From contig NZ_CP176395.1 in assembly GCF_046244365.1 (NCBI RefSeq), forward strand, positions 3,348,001-3,412,000: DNA of 64,000 bases, in the 5' to 3' direction. The position numbers and the translations under genes are program-made. This document shows positions 17,772 to 26,101 of this stretch, one piece after another (position 1 is the stretch's first letter; every line of letters starts with the position of its first letter). This DNA is from Paenibacillus_V sp046244365 (GTDB taxonomy: Bacteria > Bacillota > Bacilli > Paenibacillales > NBRC-103111). The notes beneath the pieces were generated by a model. That model was not told where the DNA came from, searched no databases, and saw only the letters and a list, made by a program, of their open reading frames with translations.

Positions 17772-18515
17772 ATGAATGGGATATTTACGAAGCCTTTGAC
17801 GCCACTATCGGAGGAACAGATCGAATTTTTTAGAGAGCAAGGGTACTTCCTGTTAAAGAAGGGAATGACCGGTGATCTTATCGATGCCTTTAACGGACAC
17901 ATTTACGATATTCGAAACCAAGAGCCGATGCCGGAGTGGGCGGCCTGTGACGAGAGCAAGAAATATTCCCTCAGGCTGTTCAATTCGCACAAGTATGACA
18001 GCTTCTCCCGGCAATTGATGAAGCATGCAGTCGTACGGGGGGGGCTTGCGCAGCTAATGGGCAAGGAAGCGGTGTGCGTGCAAAGCATGTATTTCTATAA
18101 GGAGCCTGGGTCGCCGGGCCAAGCGTCGCACCAGGATTATTACTATATCAAGAACGATCCGATGACGATGATCGCCGCATGGACGGCCATGGAAGATGTG
18201 GTGGATGAAGAGAACGGTTGTTTGTGGGTAATGCCCGGAACGCACAAGCTCGGACTTCTGCCGCATGGCGCGGTCAAAAATCTGGAAGAGCACGAATCCT
18301 GGACCGACGAGACGGAGGGAATCGATACGAGCCGCCAAATACCGGTCATTATGGAGAAAGGCGATGTTCTCTTCTTCAGTGAGTTGCTCATCCATTCCTC
18401 GAATAAAAACCGGAGCAAGGATCGTTGGCGCCGCTCGTACGTATGCCATTACATTCGGGAGGATTCCAACGTTCTTCACCGGGAAGATCTTCGCCAGAAA
18501 TACCCTCTATATTAA
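17772..18515 (+). CDS. Phytanoyl-CoA dioxygenase-like (PhyH) oxygenase
   Basis: A 247-residue Fe(II)/2-oxoglutarate-dependent oxygenase of the PhyH family, a soluble double-stranded beta-helix enzyme. The iron site is visible as HQD (His120, Asp122) and a distal His near residue 208 (ELLIHSS), and the 2-oxoglutarate-binding Arg lies in the block RWRRSYVCHY. AAAGGGGA stands before the ATG. It follows the terminator of the heparinase-like operon by 260 bases, so it probably has its own promoter, though none stands out. Relatives in bacterial gene clusters hydroxylate or demethylate small molecules. A role in trimming a modified sugar is possible, but only its position suggests it. Confidence 0.85.
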   Translation: MNGIFTKPLTPLSEEQIEFFREQGYFLLKKGMTGDLIDAFNGHIYDIRNQEPMPEWAACDESKKYSLRLFNSHKYDSFSRQLMKHAVVRGGLAQLMGKEAVCVQSMYFYKEPGSPGQASHQDYYYIKNDPMTMIAAWTAMEDVVDEENGCLWVMPGTHKLGLLPHGAVKNLEEHESWTDETEGIDTSRQIPVIMEKGDVLFFSELLIHSSNKNRSKDRWRRSYVCHYIREDSNVLHREDLRQKYPLY

Positions 18516-18612
18516 GATGCATCCAGGTGGGTTAATTGTTTTAACCAATTCTGCATCAAACCACCTATTGTATTGCTGCGCAGAGATGATTCTAACGATT
18601 TCTGGAACAACG

Positions 18613-18640
18613 AAAACGGAGCCGCGCGGGCTCCGTTTTT
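18613..18640. terminator. Rho-independent terminator, second copy
   Basis: AAAACGGAGCC pairs with GGCTCCGTTTT and is followed by more T residues. It is related to the terminator at 735-774, and part of the flanking sequence is shared too, so it was duplicated together with the GntR gene tail. Confidence 0.75.
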
Positions 18641-18661
18641 TATCGCTCTTGGATGTGTTAT

Positions 18662-18875
18662 TCGGTTAGTCCATTGCGACAGAAACCGCAGCTTGCAGCA
18701 AACGCTCCGCCACAGACTTGGGCTGTTCGAGATTGGACCAAAAAAGCTTCAGCTCGTCGCGGAACCGGGAGAGCTCATGAATCGGAAGGCCGAGATCCAT
18801 GTACGTGCCAAAGGTAGGAGTAATCTCCCGGTAAAGGTGGTATCGCGAAGGGCGATACAGGCTCTCTATGCCCAC
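18662..18875 (-). pseudogene. C-terminal remnant of a GntR/solute-binding fusion regulator
   Basis: The minus strand encodes about 65 residues almost identical to the C-terminus of the GntR fusion at 801-2171 (SLYRPSRYHLYREITPTFG through WSNLEQPKSVAERL), with a small insertion just before the shared final Met-Asp. Similarity covers 18667-18866 and extends through the terminator to about 18594. The rest of the gene is missing, so this is debris from a duplication, not a working gene. Confidence 0.8.
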
Positions 18876-18973
18876 ATCTTTTTTACGATTTTGAAGAAAA
18901 AAATATTGCCATTCCAGTAGTTTAAGGTAACTTTATATTTAAATGTCGGCTCCTTTATAGTAGGAGGGATTTA

Positions 18974-20887
18974 ATGAGGGATATCCGCAATCTTGTTGAA
19001 GAAATCATCATGGCACGAAAAAGTGAACAGGAGGAACAAACTGCCTTCACGGAGCTTGTTACGAGGTTTCAGGATATGGCATACGGACTGGCTTTCTCCG
19101 TTCTAGGCGATCGTCATTTAGCACAAGACGCTGCTCAAGAATCATTCGTTACAGCCTGGAAGGAGTTCGCGCAATTAAAAGAGCCTCTTGCATTCTCAGG
19201 GTGGTTCAAACGAATCGTTCTATCGCAGTGCAATCGATTGACACGCGGTAAAAGGGTAGATACCGTCATACTCGATGATGCATTAGCTGTCGAAGATGAG
19301 AAAGGAAACCCGGTGAAGGCAGCAGAACGTCAGGCACTGACGGAACAAGTACGCGGGGTATTGATGGCGTTACCCGAAAATGAGAGGCAATTGATAATGC
19401 TTTATTACATAAGTGATTATTCGTATCAGGACATCGCAAATTTGCTGGAAATACCCATTTCTACAATAAAAAAGCGGCTATTTACCGCTCGTAAACGTCT
19501 GGAAGAAAAGATGTTTGGACTTATCAAAGAGGGGCTATATGAGATTCGGCCGTCCCGAAGCAGCAGTTTTGTTAACCTTGTCAGACGGCTATTATCAGCC
19601 GGCTGTAAACCGGAAATGCATAGTGACGGACTTCATATCATGCTGAAAAGCAATGGGGGGTACGCCATCACTCCAGATAAATACAAAGTGCCGCTTCGGA
19701 TCATGCTCGTCGCCAAAACGGATTCCACAAACCTGCGAATCCGGTTTGCCCTCAGCGAAATCATTTTTAATTGGGATTATCGTCCGGATGAGTTTCAGTG
19801 GGTTGACCCAGCTACCGGACGATTGACACGAATACCGAAACAAGGGCGTATTCCGATAAATGAGTTCGTAAAGATGGAGTGGTTGATCGAGAATAACTAT
19901 TCCAGCGTGTCGGTGAATGGTGTCGAACGTTATCGCACGAACGGATGCTACGGTCATTTAGCCGGTCAAATTGGTATTGGGGCCGCTCATGGATCGAGAG
20001 TAACGGTTCAATCATTTACCGTAGAAGGACAACAAAGTACGGAAGGTTATGAAATCAAAGATCCCCCGCGATATGAAATTGATGGCGGGATGATCAACGT
20101 GCTCTGGGAAAATCATGATTCGGCAATTGAATGGTTTGAACAGCATCTTGGCTGGCAGCGTACAGGACAAACTGAAAATTGGAAACATGACGAAAACTCC
20201 GATTCTGAGAAAATGACCCCGCTTGGGATCCCGCGTGTTGGTGTTTTGTGGGTGAAGTCCGTAATCACTCAAAAGAAATCGGAACATTTTTATATTGAAC
20301 GCGGATCTGGTGATCCTAATCTCCGACTATACTTTTGTACAAGCGAATTGCAATCCGCACATAACTACATGAAAGAACTCGGCATACGGACTACCGATAT
20401 TTATCTCGGTCCTGGCTTTCGGGAATACTTCGATTTTTGGGCAACGAGTGAAAATATTAGGATGACGGCGTGCGAATATCCCGAGAAAGCAATTACAGGC
20501 ATGCGAGTCACACCAGTCGAAAATTATCGCATCGGTGTACGTGACCTAATGAAAGCCAAGGAATGGTATCAAGAAGTATTTGGCCTTGAATTAGTAGAGG
20601 AATACGATGATCAGGGGTGGGTACTCCTTAAATCCAGACAATCCTATTATTCTGACAGCTGCTCCGAATGGTGGCTTGAGGCATTACCCCATGATGCCGT
20701 TCCTGGCATATCGGACGGTCCCGTTCGGCAATACCTTCACGTTAGAGATTTGGAGCTTGAATATGAGAGGTTGAAGGCCCTTGGGGTGAGAGTGTCTGGA
20801 ATTACCGGTAACCCTCCGACACGAGGATTCCGACTTTTTCACTTTTATGATCTCGATGGTAACCGTTGGAATGTGTGGCATTATTAG
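18974..20887 (+). CDS. ECF sigma factor fused to a lectin-like and two VOC domains
   Basis: A 637-residue cytosolic protein with rare architecture. Residues about 22-90 are sigma region 2 (FQDMAYGLAFSVLGDRHLAQD) and about 118-178 sigma region 4 (LPENERQLIMLYYISDYSYQ, then a helix-turn-helix). Residues about 215-375 look like a jelly-roll, lectin-like domain (FVKMEWLIENNYSSVSVNG). Two VOC/glyoxalase-type domains follow: about 383-495 (DSAIEWFEQHLGW) and about 505-637 (LMKAKEWYQEVFGLELVEE, then HFYDLDGNRWNVWHY). No membrane segment and no anti-sigma gene are nearby. GGAGGG stands 6 bases before the ATG. The next gene, 27 bases on, repeats the theme of a ConA-like domain plus a small-molecule-binding domain. 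A sigma factor gated directly by a ligand is an attractive inference. The gene is poorer in GC than its flanks. Confidence 0.85.
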   Translation: MRDIRNLVEEIIMARKSEQEEQTAFTELVTRFQDMAYGLAFSVLGDRHLAQDAAQESFVTAWKEFAQLKEPLAFSGWFKRIVLSQCNRLTRGKRVDTVILDDALAVEDEKGNPVKAAERQALTEQVRGVLMALPENERQLIMLYYISDYSYQDIANLLEIPISTIKKRLFTARKRLEEKMFGLIKEGLYEIRPSRSSSFVNLVRRLLSAGCKPEMHSDGLHIMLKSNGGYAITPDKYKVPLRIMLVAKTDSTNLRIRFALSEIIFNWDYRPDEFQWVDPATGRLTRIPKQGRIPINEFVKMEWLIENNYSSVSVNGVERYRTNGCYGHLAGQIGIGAAHGSRVTVQSFTVEGQQSTEGYEIKDPPRYEIDGGMINVLWENHDSAIEWFEQHLGWQRTGQTENWKHDENSDSEKMTPLGIPRVGVLWVKSVITQKKSEHFYIERGSGDPNLRLYFCTSELQSAHNYMKELGIRTTDIYLGPGFREYFDFWATSENIRMTACEYPEKAITGMRVTPVENYRIGVRDLMKAKEWYQEVFGLELVEEYDDQGWVLLKSRQSYYSDSCSEWWLEALPHDAVPGISDGPVRQYLHVRDLELEYERLKALGVRVSGITGNPPTRGFRLFHFYDLDGNRWNVWHY

Positions 20888-20914
20888 TTGAAAATTATGA
20901 AAGGAGTAGTTTAA

Positions 20915-22072
20915 ATGAGCTTGCGTAACGGATTAGTGGCTGAGTACTTATTTCATGGCAATGCGAACGATTCCAGCGGAAACGGAATTCACGGACGCGT
21001 TGAAGGCGCTGTACTGACGTCAGATCGGTTTGGGCAACCGAATTGTGCATATGCATTTGACGGTGAGAAAGCCTTTATTGAGATTTCCCCTCCGCCGTTA
21101 TTAAGCAGGGAAGCGTTTTCTATCTCTGTTTGGGCCCGATATGATGAGAAGGCATCTTTGGCGTGGTGGAATAACGCCATTGTTTCCCAAGATGATGGCG
21201 GAAAGAACAAGAATAAGGACAATCTTCGCCGTGTATTTCAACTAAGTGCTTTAGGCCCAACCATCACTTGGCATCGAATGAAAGAAACGACCGACGCGGT
21301 GTCAAAAAGTCATCTAAAACGCGGTGTTTGGTACCATATTACTGCAGTATTCGATGGTGCATTTCATAAATTGTATATCAATGGAGAACTTCACGATACC
21401 CAAGCCGGAACACTCAAACCTCACCCAGAGGAACCGATTTTTATCGGTAAAAAGAATACAAATGAAAAACGATTTTTATTTCATGGCGTTCTTGATGATA
21501 TTCGCCTTTACAATAGGGTCCTTTCTGAACAAGAAATAACATCCCTTTATACGGAAAATGGATACACAGGCACTATGGACGAAAACATGCAACAAGGAAA
21601 CGAATCCAAGGACGAGAAGGTTATGGAGGCCGGAGTCGGATACCGGGAGTATAAAGTTATCGGAATAAGGCATTGTGGATTGTTTTCGGAGTACGGAAAG
21701 ATCGTTCCTCAAGCCGTGCAAATACTTCAAGCTCGTAAGGATGAAATACCCGGGGGAACCGGCACCGAGGTCATCCTGTATGAGCCTATACGAGGCGGCG
21801 ACCATATCGAGGGGTATTTTTATACCGGGTATTTAGTGACGGAATCGGCTGCAGACATCCCGGAAGGAATGGATTATTTTCATCTATCGGGCCATTATGC
21901 ATCTGTAACTGGTGATGAGTCCCGTATGGGTGAACTTTACGGGTTTCTGGATGGATGGATTCGAAATAATCAGCTTCAAAAAGATTGGCCGAATGCATTC
22001 ATTATAGAAAAATATGATCAGGATCAGCCAAACCAAGTTGAAATTTGTATGAAGATAAGGAATCAAAACTAA
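20915..22072 (+). CDS. LamG domain fused to a GyrI-like small-molecule-binding domain
   Basis: A 385-residue protein without signal peptide or membrane helix. Residues about 5-212 form a LamG/concanavalin-A-like domain (GLVAEYLFHGNANDSSGNG at the start, WYHITAVFDG and LDDIRLYNRVLSEQEI later). Residues about 243-385 form a GyrI-like effector-binding domain (YREYKVIGIRHCG, HLSGHYASVTG, FIIEKYD), the fold seen in AraC and MerR multidrug sensors and in GyrI. AAAGGAG stands 7 bases before the ATG and the gap to the sigma gene is 27 bases, so the two form an operon. LamG is usually extracellular, and finding it in a protein with no export signal is odd. It may bind the same ligand as the sigma fusion; function unknown. 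Confidence 0.8.
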   Translation: MSLRNGLVAEYLFHGNANDSSGNGIHGRVEGAVLTSDRFGQPNCAYAFDGEKAFIEISPPPLLSREAFSISVWARYDEKASLAWWNNAIVSQDDGGKNKNKDNLRRVFQLSALGPTITWHRMKETTDAVSKSHLKRGVWYHITAVFDGAFHKLYINGELHDTQAGTLKPHPEEPIFIGKKNTNEKRFLFHGVLDDIRLYNRVLSEQEITSLYTENGYTGTMDENMQQGNESKDEKVMEAGVGYREYKVIGIRHCGLFSEYGKIVPQAVQILQARKDEIPGGTGTEVILYEPIRGGDHIEGYFYTGYLVTESAADIPEGMDYFHLSGHYASVTGDESRMGELYGFLDGWIRNNQLQKDWPNAFIIEKYDQDQPNQVEICMKIRNQN

Positions 22073-22075
22073 AAT

Positions 22076-22140
22076 GTTTTCGGATTGGAATAAAAACCTG
22101 TTGAATCGCGAATTTTCCCACTATCCGTTTATCCGCGAAC
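22076..22140 (+). pseudogene. Short fragment of an AraC sensor gene
   Basis: About 65 bases match positions 11628-11692 inside the AraC sensor gene with only scattered changes. The encoded FSDWNKNLLNREFSHYPFIR compares with FSDWDKTLLNREFSDYPFIR there. No start, ribosome binding site or further homology is seen. It is interrupted downstream by the palindromic element at 22144-22268. Confidence 0.7.
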
Positions 22141-22143
22141 TTA

Positions 22144-22268
22144 TGCAGAGGGAGGGGTTTGGGTGCAAAGTTTACGGGCCGCCTTTGAAATCGTGTTTTT
22201 ACCGCCAAATAAGTTCAATAAAACACGATTTCAAGAGCGGTTGAAACCCCATACCCCTTCCCTTTGCA
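22144..22268. repeat. Nested palindromic element, possibly MITE-like
   Basis: The outer arms (22144-22163 and 22247-22268) start TGCARAGGGA and end with its complement; the inner arms TTGAAATCGTGTTTT (22185-22199) and AAAACACGATTTCAA (22220-22234) are perfect. CGCGAAC occurs just outside on both sides (22134-22140 and 22272-22278), as a target duplication would. It has no coding capacity. It could alternatively specify a structured RNA. Confidence 0.5.
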
Positions 22269-22649
22269 ACGCGCGAACAGTCTTGCGGTTTCGATTGTTG
22301 TCTTTCCAGTCTGATCTATACGCAAAAGCATAATGTGAATTTGCTCGGCATCGGCGAGAAGATGTGGTTCATTTCAAATTATCCGCTAGTCGCAACTGTG
22401 TTGTATCACTTAAAATGAAACGATCCGGTTTCCGATTAGCAGAGAAGCAATTGCTTACTCCAACTCTAAGAATTGTTATAGGAATCTACAAGTTTTGAAT
22501 CTACTGGCTCCGTTTTTCGCGTGATACAATCGAATGGTCGAGGAGATTCCGGGTCAATGAGCCGGCTGCAAAGCAGAGACGACAGCGGTGACGCTGTTGT
22601 TGCCAGACAATATTCAATAAGCCAAAACCGGCTATGGTTTTGGACAAAG
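22269..22649. other. Non-coding or decayed stretch before the kinase gene
   Basis: No intact gene. A short open stretch at about 22331-22419 (NLLGIGEKMWFISNYPLV) might be a decayed coding fragment, but I do not recognise it and no start or ribosome binding site accompanies it. The region runs into the terminator at 22650-22679. Confidence 0.35.
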
Positions 22650-22679
22650 CGCCTCTTGCTCTAGGACAGAGGCGTTTTT
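22650..22679 (+). terminator. Rho-independent terminator
   Basis: CGCCTCT (22650-22656) pairs with AGAGGCG (22668-22674), followed by TTTTT. It insulates the kinase gene from the sigma/LamG unit. Confidence 0.75.
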
Positions 22680-22786
22680 GCCTGTTCGAAAAATACTGCG
22701 ATTCTTTCGGAGCGCGTATAACTGCCTCCGTCACGCTGCTTATAATGGAGACATCCGACTACGAGACGAGGAGTGAATCATACACG

Positions 22787-24583
22787 ATGCCAAACTGGCG
22801 GCGCTTGTTTCCGAACACCTTGAAGTATAGGCTTTTCATAGCCTACATCACCCTCCTGATGATTCCTTTGTGCGTCGCTATTTTTTATTTGTTCCAGCAT
22901 TTCGAATCCATTCGCCAGAAAGACATGATGGACCGCATGACCGAACGTATGCAGCAGGTCTATGTGTCCTTGACGGATATGATGGCATTCGCCTACAAGG
23001 CGAATATCATGCTGAGCCAGGACGAGAGTCTGATCCAGATCATGCACGATCCGGACAAGTACGATCCCCTGGAACGCAAGAAAGTGATCGAAAGCAAAAT
23101 GTTCGGCATCAATAACAGCTTTTTTTTCCATCAGACGGAATTGTATTTTAGATTCATCGACCGTAAGGGCAATGTATATACGTCCTATGCTCCCAACGGC
23201 CAGTTGACCAATAGATTGAAAGAATTGCAAGATTGGCAGAATAAGCTGCAAAGCGGGTCTCATCCATACCGCTGGATGGCGGATGATTGGAATGATGTGA
23301 GCGGCAGCCAGGGGAGCAAGCTCCTGAGCCTGTACACCGTACTGGATGACCAACTTCGGGGAAATTACGGACTGGCGCGCATCAGCATCAATATTCAAGA
23401 ATGGTTCCGCAGTACGTTAAAGGATAGTCCGGCCAACAAGGATCTGACCATCTTTACCGGTCAGGGAGAGATCGTTCTGCAAAGCAAGGAAACAGCTTTC
23501 AGCAACGATATGATGCAAAGGATCATGTCTGTAAAGGCAAAGGAAGGACATTTCGAGGAGCAACGCGCTTTGTCTCTTGTCAATTACAGCTATCTGGAGG
23601 AGCTGGACTGGTATGTCGTCAGTCAAATGCCTTTAAGCGAGCTTCAGCAGGAGATCCGGCGGTTAAGGGTTATCTTTTTCTTGTTTCTTACTATTCTGGT
23701 GATCGCCTTCGTGCTGGTGACTATTTTCCTTTCTGCCCGCATGACGGAGCCTCTGTATGTCCTGAAGCGGAGCATGGAGGAAGCATCGGACAAGAAGCTG
23801 AATGTCAAAATTTCCATCGGCAACAATGCGACAGACGAGGTGCGCTCCCTTGGCGAAAGCTTCAACCGAATGATTGATGATGTCGTCGCGCTCATTAACA
23901 AGCTTAAGCTGGAGGAGCGGCAAAAGCAGGCGGTTCGTTTCCAAATGCTGCTCTCCCAAATGAACCCGCATTTTCTGCTCAACACCTTGAACACAGTCAA
24001 ATGGATTGCCAGAAAAGAAAAACAGGAAGCGATCGCAGGCATCTGCACCTCACTGGGTGTAATTCTGGAGGCAAGCTTGGGCTCGGAAGTGGAGATGATC
24101 ACCCTTAAAGAAGAAATACAGCTATTGCGCTCTTACGAATCCATACAGGCGTTTCGCTTCCGGGATCATTTCACCATCATCTATGAAATGGATGAAACGG
24201 TACAATACGCACTGGTTCCCAAGCTTAGTCTGCAGCCTCTGGCGGAGAATTCCATCGTCCATGGCTTTGATGCGGCCCAAGGCTGCGGCACCATATGGGT
24301 CAGGGCAAGGGCGGAGGGAAGCGACCTTATTCTCGAGGTGGAAGATAACGGCATCGGCATGGAAGCGGCCGCTCGAAGACCGGGTAGGCGAAGCGGGCAC
24401 GGGATCGGTCTAAGCAATCTGAGAGAAAGGCTGCAGCTGCTTTTTAAGCGGGAGGACTCTATTGAATTTATATCCGGCGCGGAAGGAACTCTGGTCAGGG
24501 TCCGGTTGCCTTTGCTGATTGCGACGCCCTATTCACAGGAAGGAGATGGCGGACATGTGGACGGTTTTGCTGGTGGAAGATGA
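22787..24583 (+). CDS. Sensor histidine kinase, YesM type
   Basis: A 598-residue membrane kinase of the HPK7/YesM class. It has an N-terminal membrane helix (LFIAYITLLMIPLCVAIFYLF), an extracytoplasmic sensing domain to about residue 285, a second helix (IFFLFLTILVIAFVLVTIFL), a HAMP-like linker, the phosphoacceptor block MNPHFLLNTLN (His near 395) and an ATPase domain with N box LQPLAENSIVHG and G boxes EDNGIGM and GHGIGLSNLRERL. The ATG at 22787 is preferred to upstream in-frame starts, as GAGGAG lies before it and the family N-terminus fits. A TATAAT at 22741-22746 could be its -10, but no good -35 is seen. It overlaps the response regulator gene by 29 bases and probably senses the substrate of the transporter that follows. 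Confidence 0.9.
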   Translation: MPNWRRLFPNTLKYRLFIAYITLLMIPLCVAIFYLFQHFESIRQKDMMDRMTERMQQVYVSLTDMMAFAYKANIMLSQDESLIQIMHDPDKYDPLERKKVIESKMFGINNSFFFHQTELYFRFIDRKGNVYTSYAPNGQLTNRLKELQDWQNKLQSGSHPYRWMADDWNDVSGSQGSKLLSLYTVLDDQLRGNYGLARISINIQEWFRSTLKDSPANKDLTIFTGQGEIVLQSKETAFSNDMMQRIMSVKAKEGHFEEQRALSLVNYSYLEELDWYVVSQMPLSELQQEIRRLRVIFFLFLTILVIAFVLVTIFLSARMTEPLYVLKRSMEEASDKKLNVKISIGNNATDEVRSLGESFNRMIDDVVALINKLKLEERQKQAVRFQMLLSQMNPHFLLNTLNTVKWIARKEKQEAIAGICTSLGVILEASLGSEVEMITLKEEIQLLRSYESIQAFRFRDHFTIIYEMDETVQYALVPKLSLQPLAENSIVHGFDAAQGCGTIWVRARAEGSDLILEVEDNGIGMEAAARRPGRRSGHGIGLSNLRERLQLLFKREDSIEFISGAEGTLVRVRLPLLIATPYSQEGDGGHVDGFAGGR

Positions 24584-25997
24584 AGGGTTTGTCCGGGAGG
24601 CCATCCGGGAAACCGTCGACTGGGAATGCCACGGCTTTTGCGTTGCGGGAGAAGCGGGAAACGGCCGGGAGGCTCTGGCGGCAATTCTGGAGCTTAAGCC
24701 CGATGTAGTGATTGCCGATATTGTCATGCCGGGTTTGGACGGGATTGAACTGCTGAAGGAAACGCGGAAGGCGGGAATCCGCAGCCGGTTTATTATGCTT
24801 ACGGCGATGAGCCATTTTGAATACGCCCGGGACGCCCTTCAATACGGAGCCTTTAATTATTTGTTAAAACTATCCTTACATGACGATGTTCTGTTGGACA
24901 ACCTGGCGCGGATCAAGGCGGAATTGCTTGAAGAGCTTAAGGGGTCGGGAGAGGCGCTTTATCCGTTTTATCATCGTACCTGGTCGGACATACGGGAAAC
25001 AGGCGCATCCGCTCATGGGGATCAGACCGGAACGATTGCGGCGGCGGCAGCGGAGAAATTCCGTACTCTGGGGCTTGATATTATTGCCGTACTGAGCGGA
25101 GCCGTTCCTGCTTCTGCGGATCAGGCGGGTATCCGACCGGAAGCGTATCTGTTGGTCCAATCTTTCTATGAAGGGGGACAGACAACCTTCTTTTGTTGGA
25201 AATTCCATAGGAAGGAAGAGGATGTCCGCTTGGATAAGCCGGACTTTCCGGCTGGACTGGCAGCCGGCAGCAGTCTGGTCCGTCTGCCCCAGGATTGGCG
25301 GCGGGCGCTGAATCAGTTGAACGGCGACTGGTACGGCCGTGAGGCAAGCCCGAAGAAGGAACGCCACAAGCTGCCCCCCATTGCGGAGCTGGATGCCGAG
25401 CTGATCCGGTGCTTTGAAGAACGCGACGAATCCAAATGCGCCGAGGCGGCAGCCCTTATGTGGGAGAGCATGGAAGCTTCGTCGTTCTCCCATATGGAAG
25501 TGAAAATGCTGGCGGCCCATCTTCTTCATATTCTGGCGAGGCTGGCCGGACGAAAGTCGGAGGATCGGGACGGAATCAACTCGGCCGTCGGCCATGAATC
25601 GCTGCTTGTGCATGTGCAGCAAACCATACGGGAGCTTATCCGGCACTTGAAGGAGGAGAATGTCCGTTTTACGGATCATCCCGAGGTGAATCGGGTAATT
25701 CAATATATGCTGGAGCATTACAAGGAAAATATCAAGGTTACGGATTTAGCCAAGCTGGTAGCCATCAATGGGGACTACTTAAGCACCGTGTTCGGCAAAA
25801 AAACCGGACTGACGCCAATCGCCTATCTGCAAAATATCCGGATCGAACAGGCGAAGCGTTTGCTGCTGCATACCAAGCTGAGTGTGGAGGAGATCGCCTT
25901 TCAAACGGGCTTTGCCGACGATGCCTATTTCATCAAGGTATTCAAGCGCATGGTCGGACAAACGCCCAGTTCGTTCAGGAGGGAGAACAATCTCTAA
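24555..25997 (+). CDS. Response regulator with AraC output domain, YesN type
   Basis: A 480-residue partner of the preceding kinase. Residues about 1-120 are the receiver domain (acidic Glu8/Asp9, phosphoacceptor Asp55 in VVIADIVMPG, and a conserved Lys in NYLLKLS). A variable middle region follows. The last 100 or so residues are an AraC DNA-binding domain (IKVTDLAKLVAINGDYLSTVF and VEEIAFQTGFADDAYFIKVF). The ATG at 24555 is chosen because AAGGAG (24540-24545) stands 9 bases before it; an ATG at 24546 touches that site. It likely activates the lipoprotein-permease-hydrolase genes beginning 104 bases downstream. Confidence 0.9.
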   Translation: MWTVLLVEDEGFVREAIRETVDWECHGFCVAGEAGNGREALAAILELKPDVVIADIVMPGLDGIELLKETRKAGIRSRFIMLTAMSHFEYARDALQYGAFNYLLKLSLHDDVLLDNLARIKAELLEELKGSGEALYPFYHRTWSDIRETGASAHGDQTGTIAAAAAEKFRTLGLDIIAVLSGAVPASADQAGIRPEAYLLVQSFYEGGQTTFFCWKFHRKEEDVRLDKPDFPAGLAAGSSLVRLPQDWRRALNQLNGDWYGREASPKKERHKLPPIAELDAELIRCFEERDESKCAEAAALMWESMEASSFSHMEVKMLAAHLLHILARLAGRKSEDRDGINSAVGHESLLVHVQQTIRELIRHLKEENVRFTDHPEVNRVIQYMLEHYKENIKVTDLAKLVAINGDYLSTVFGKKTGLTPIAYLQNIRIEQAKRLLLHTKLSVEEIAFQTGFADDAYFIKVFKRMVGQTPSSFRRENNL

Positions 25998-26101
25998 GTT
26001 TTGTACTATCACCTTACAAGTTTCCACTCTAAGAAGATAAGGCGCAGCTTGGTAAAGTTGGGAGGAATCAAACATCCGATTGCAGGGAGGTTACAGGTAA
26101 G

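Noticed and set aside
22142..22280. Retron msr-msd or group II intron RNA as an explanation for the palindromic element
   Set aside because: No reverse transcriptase gene is near, and the conserved domain V or msr features are not visible.
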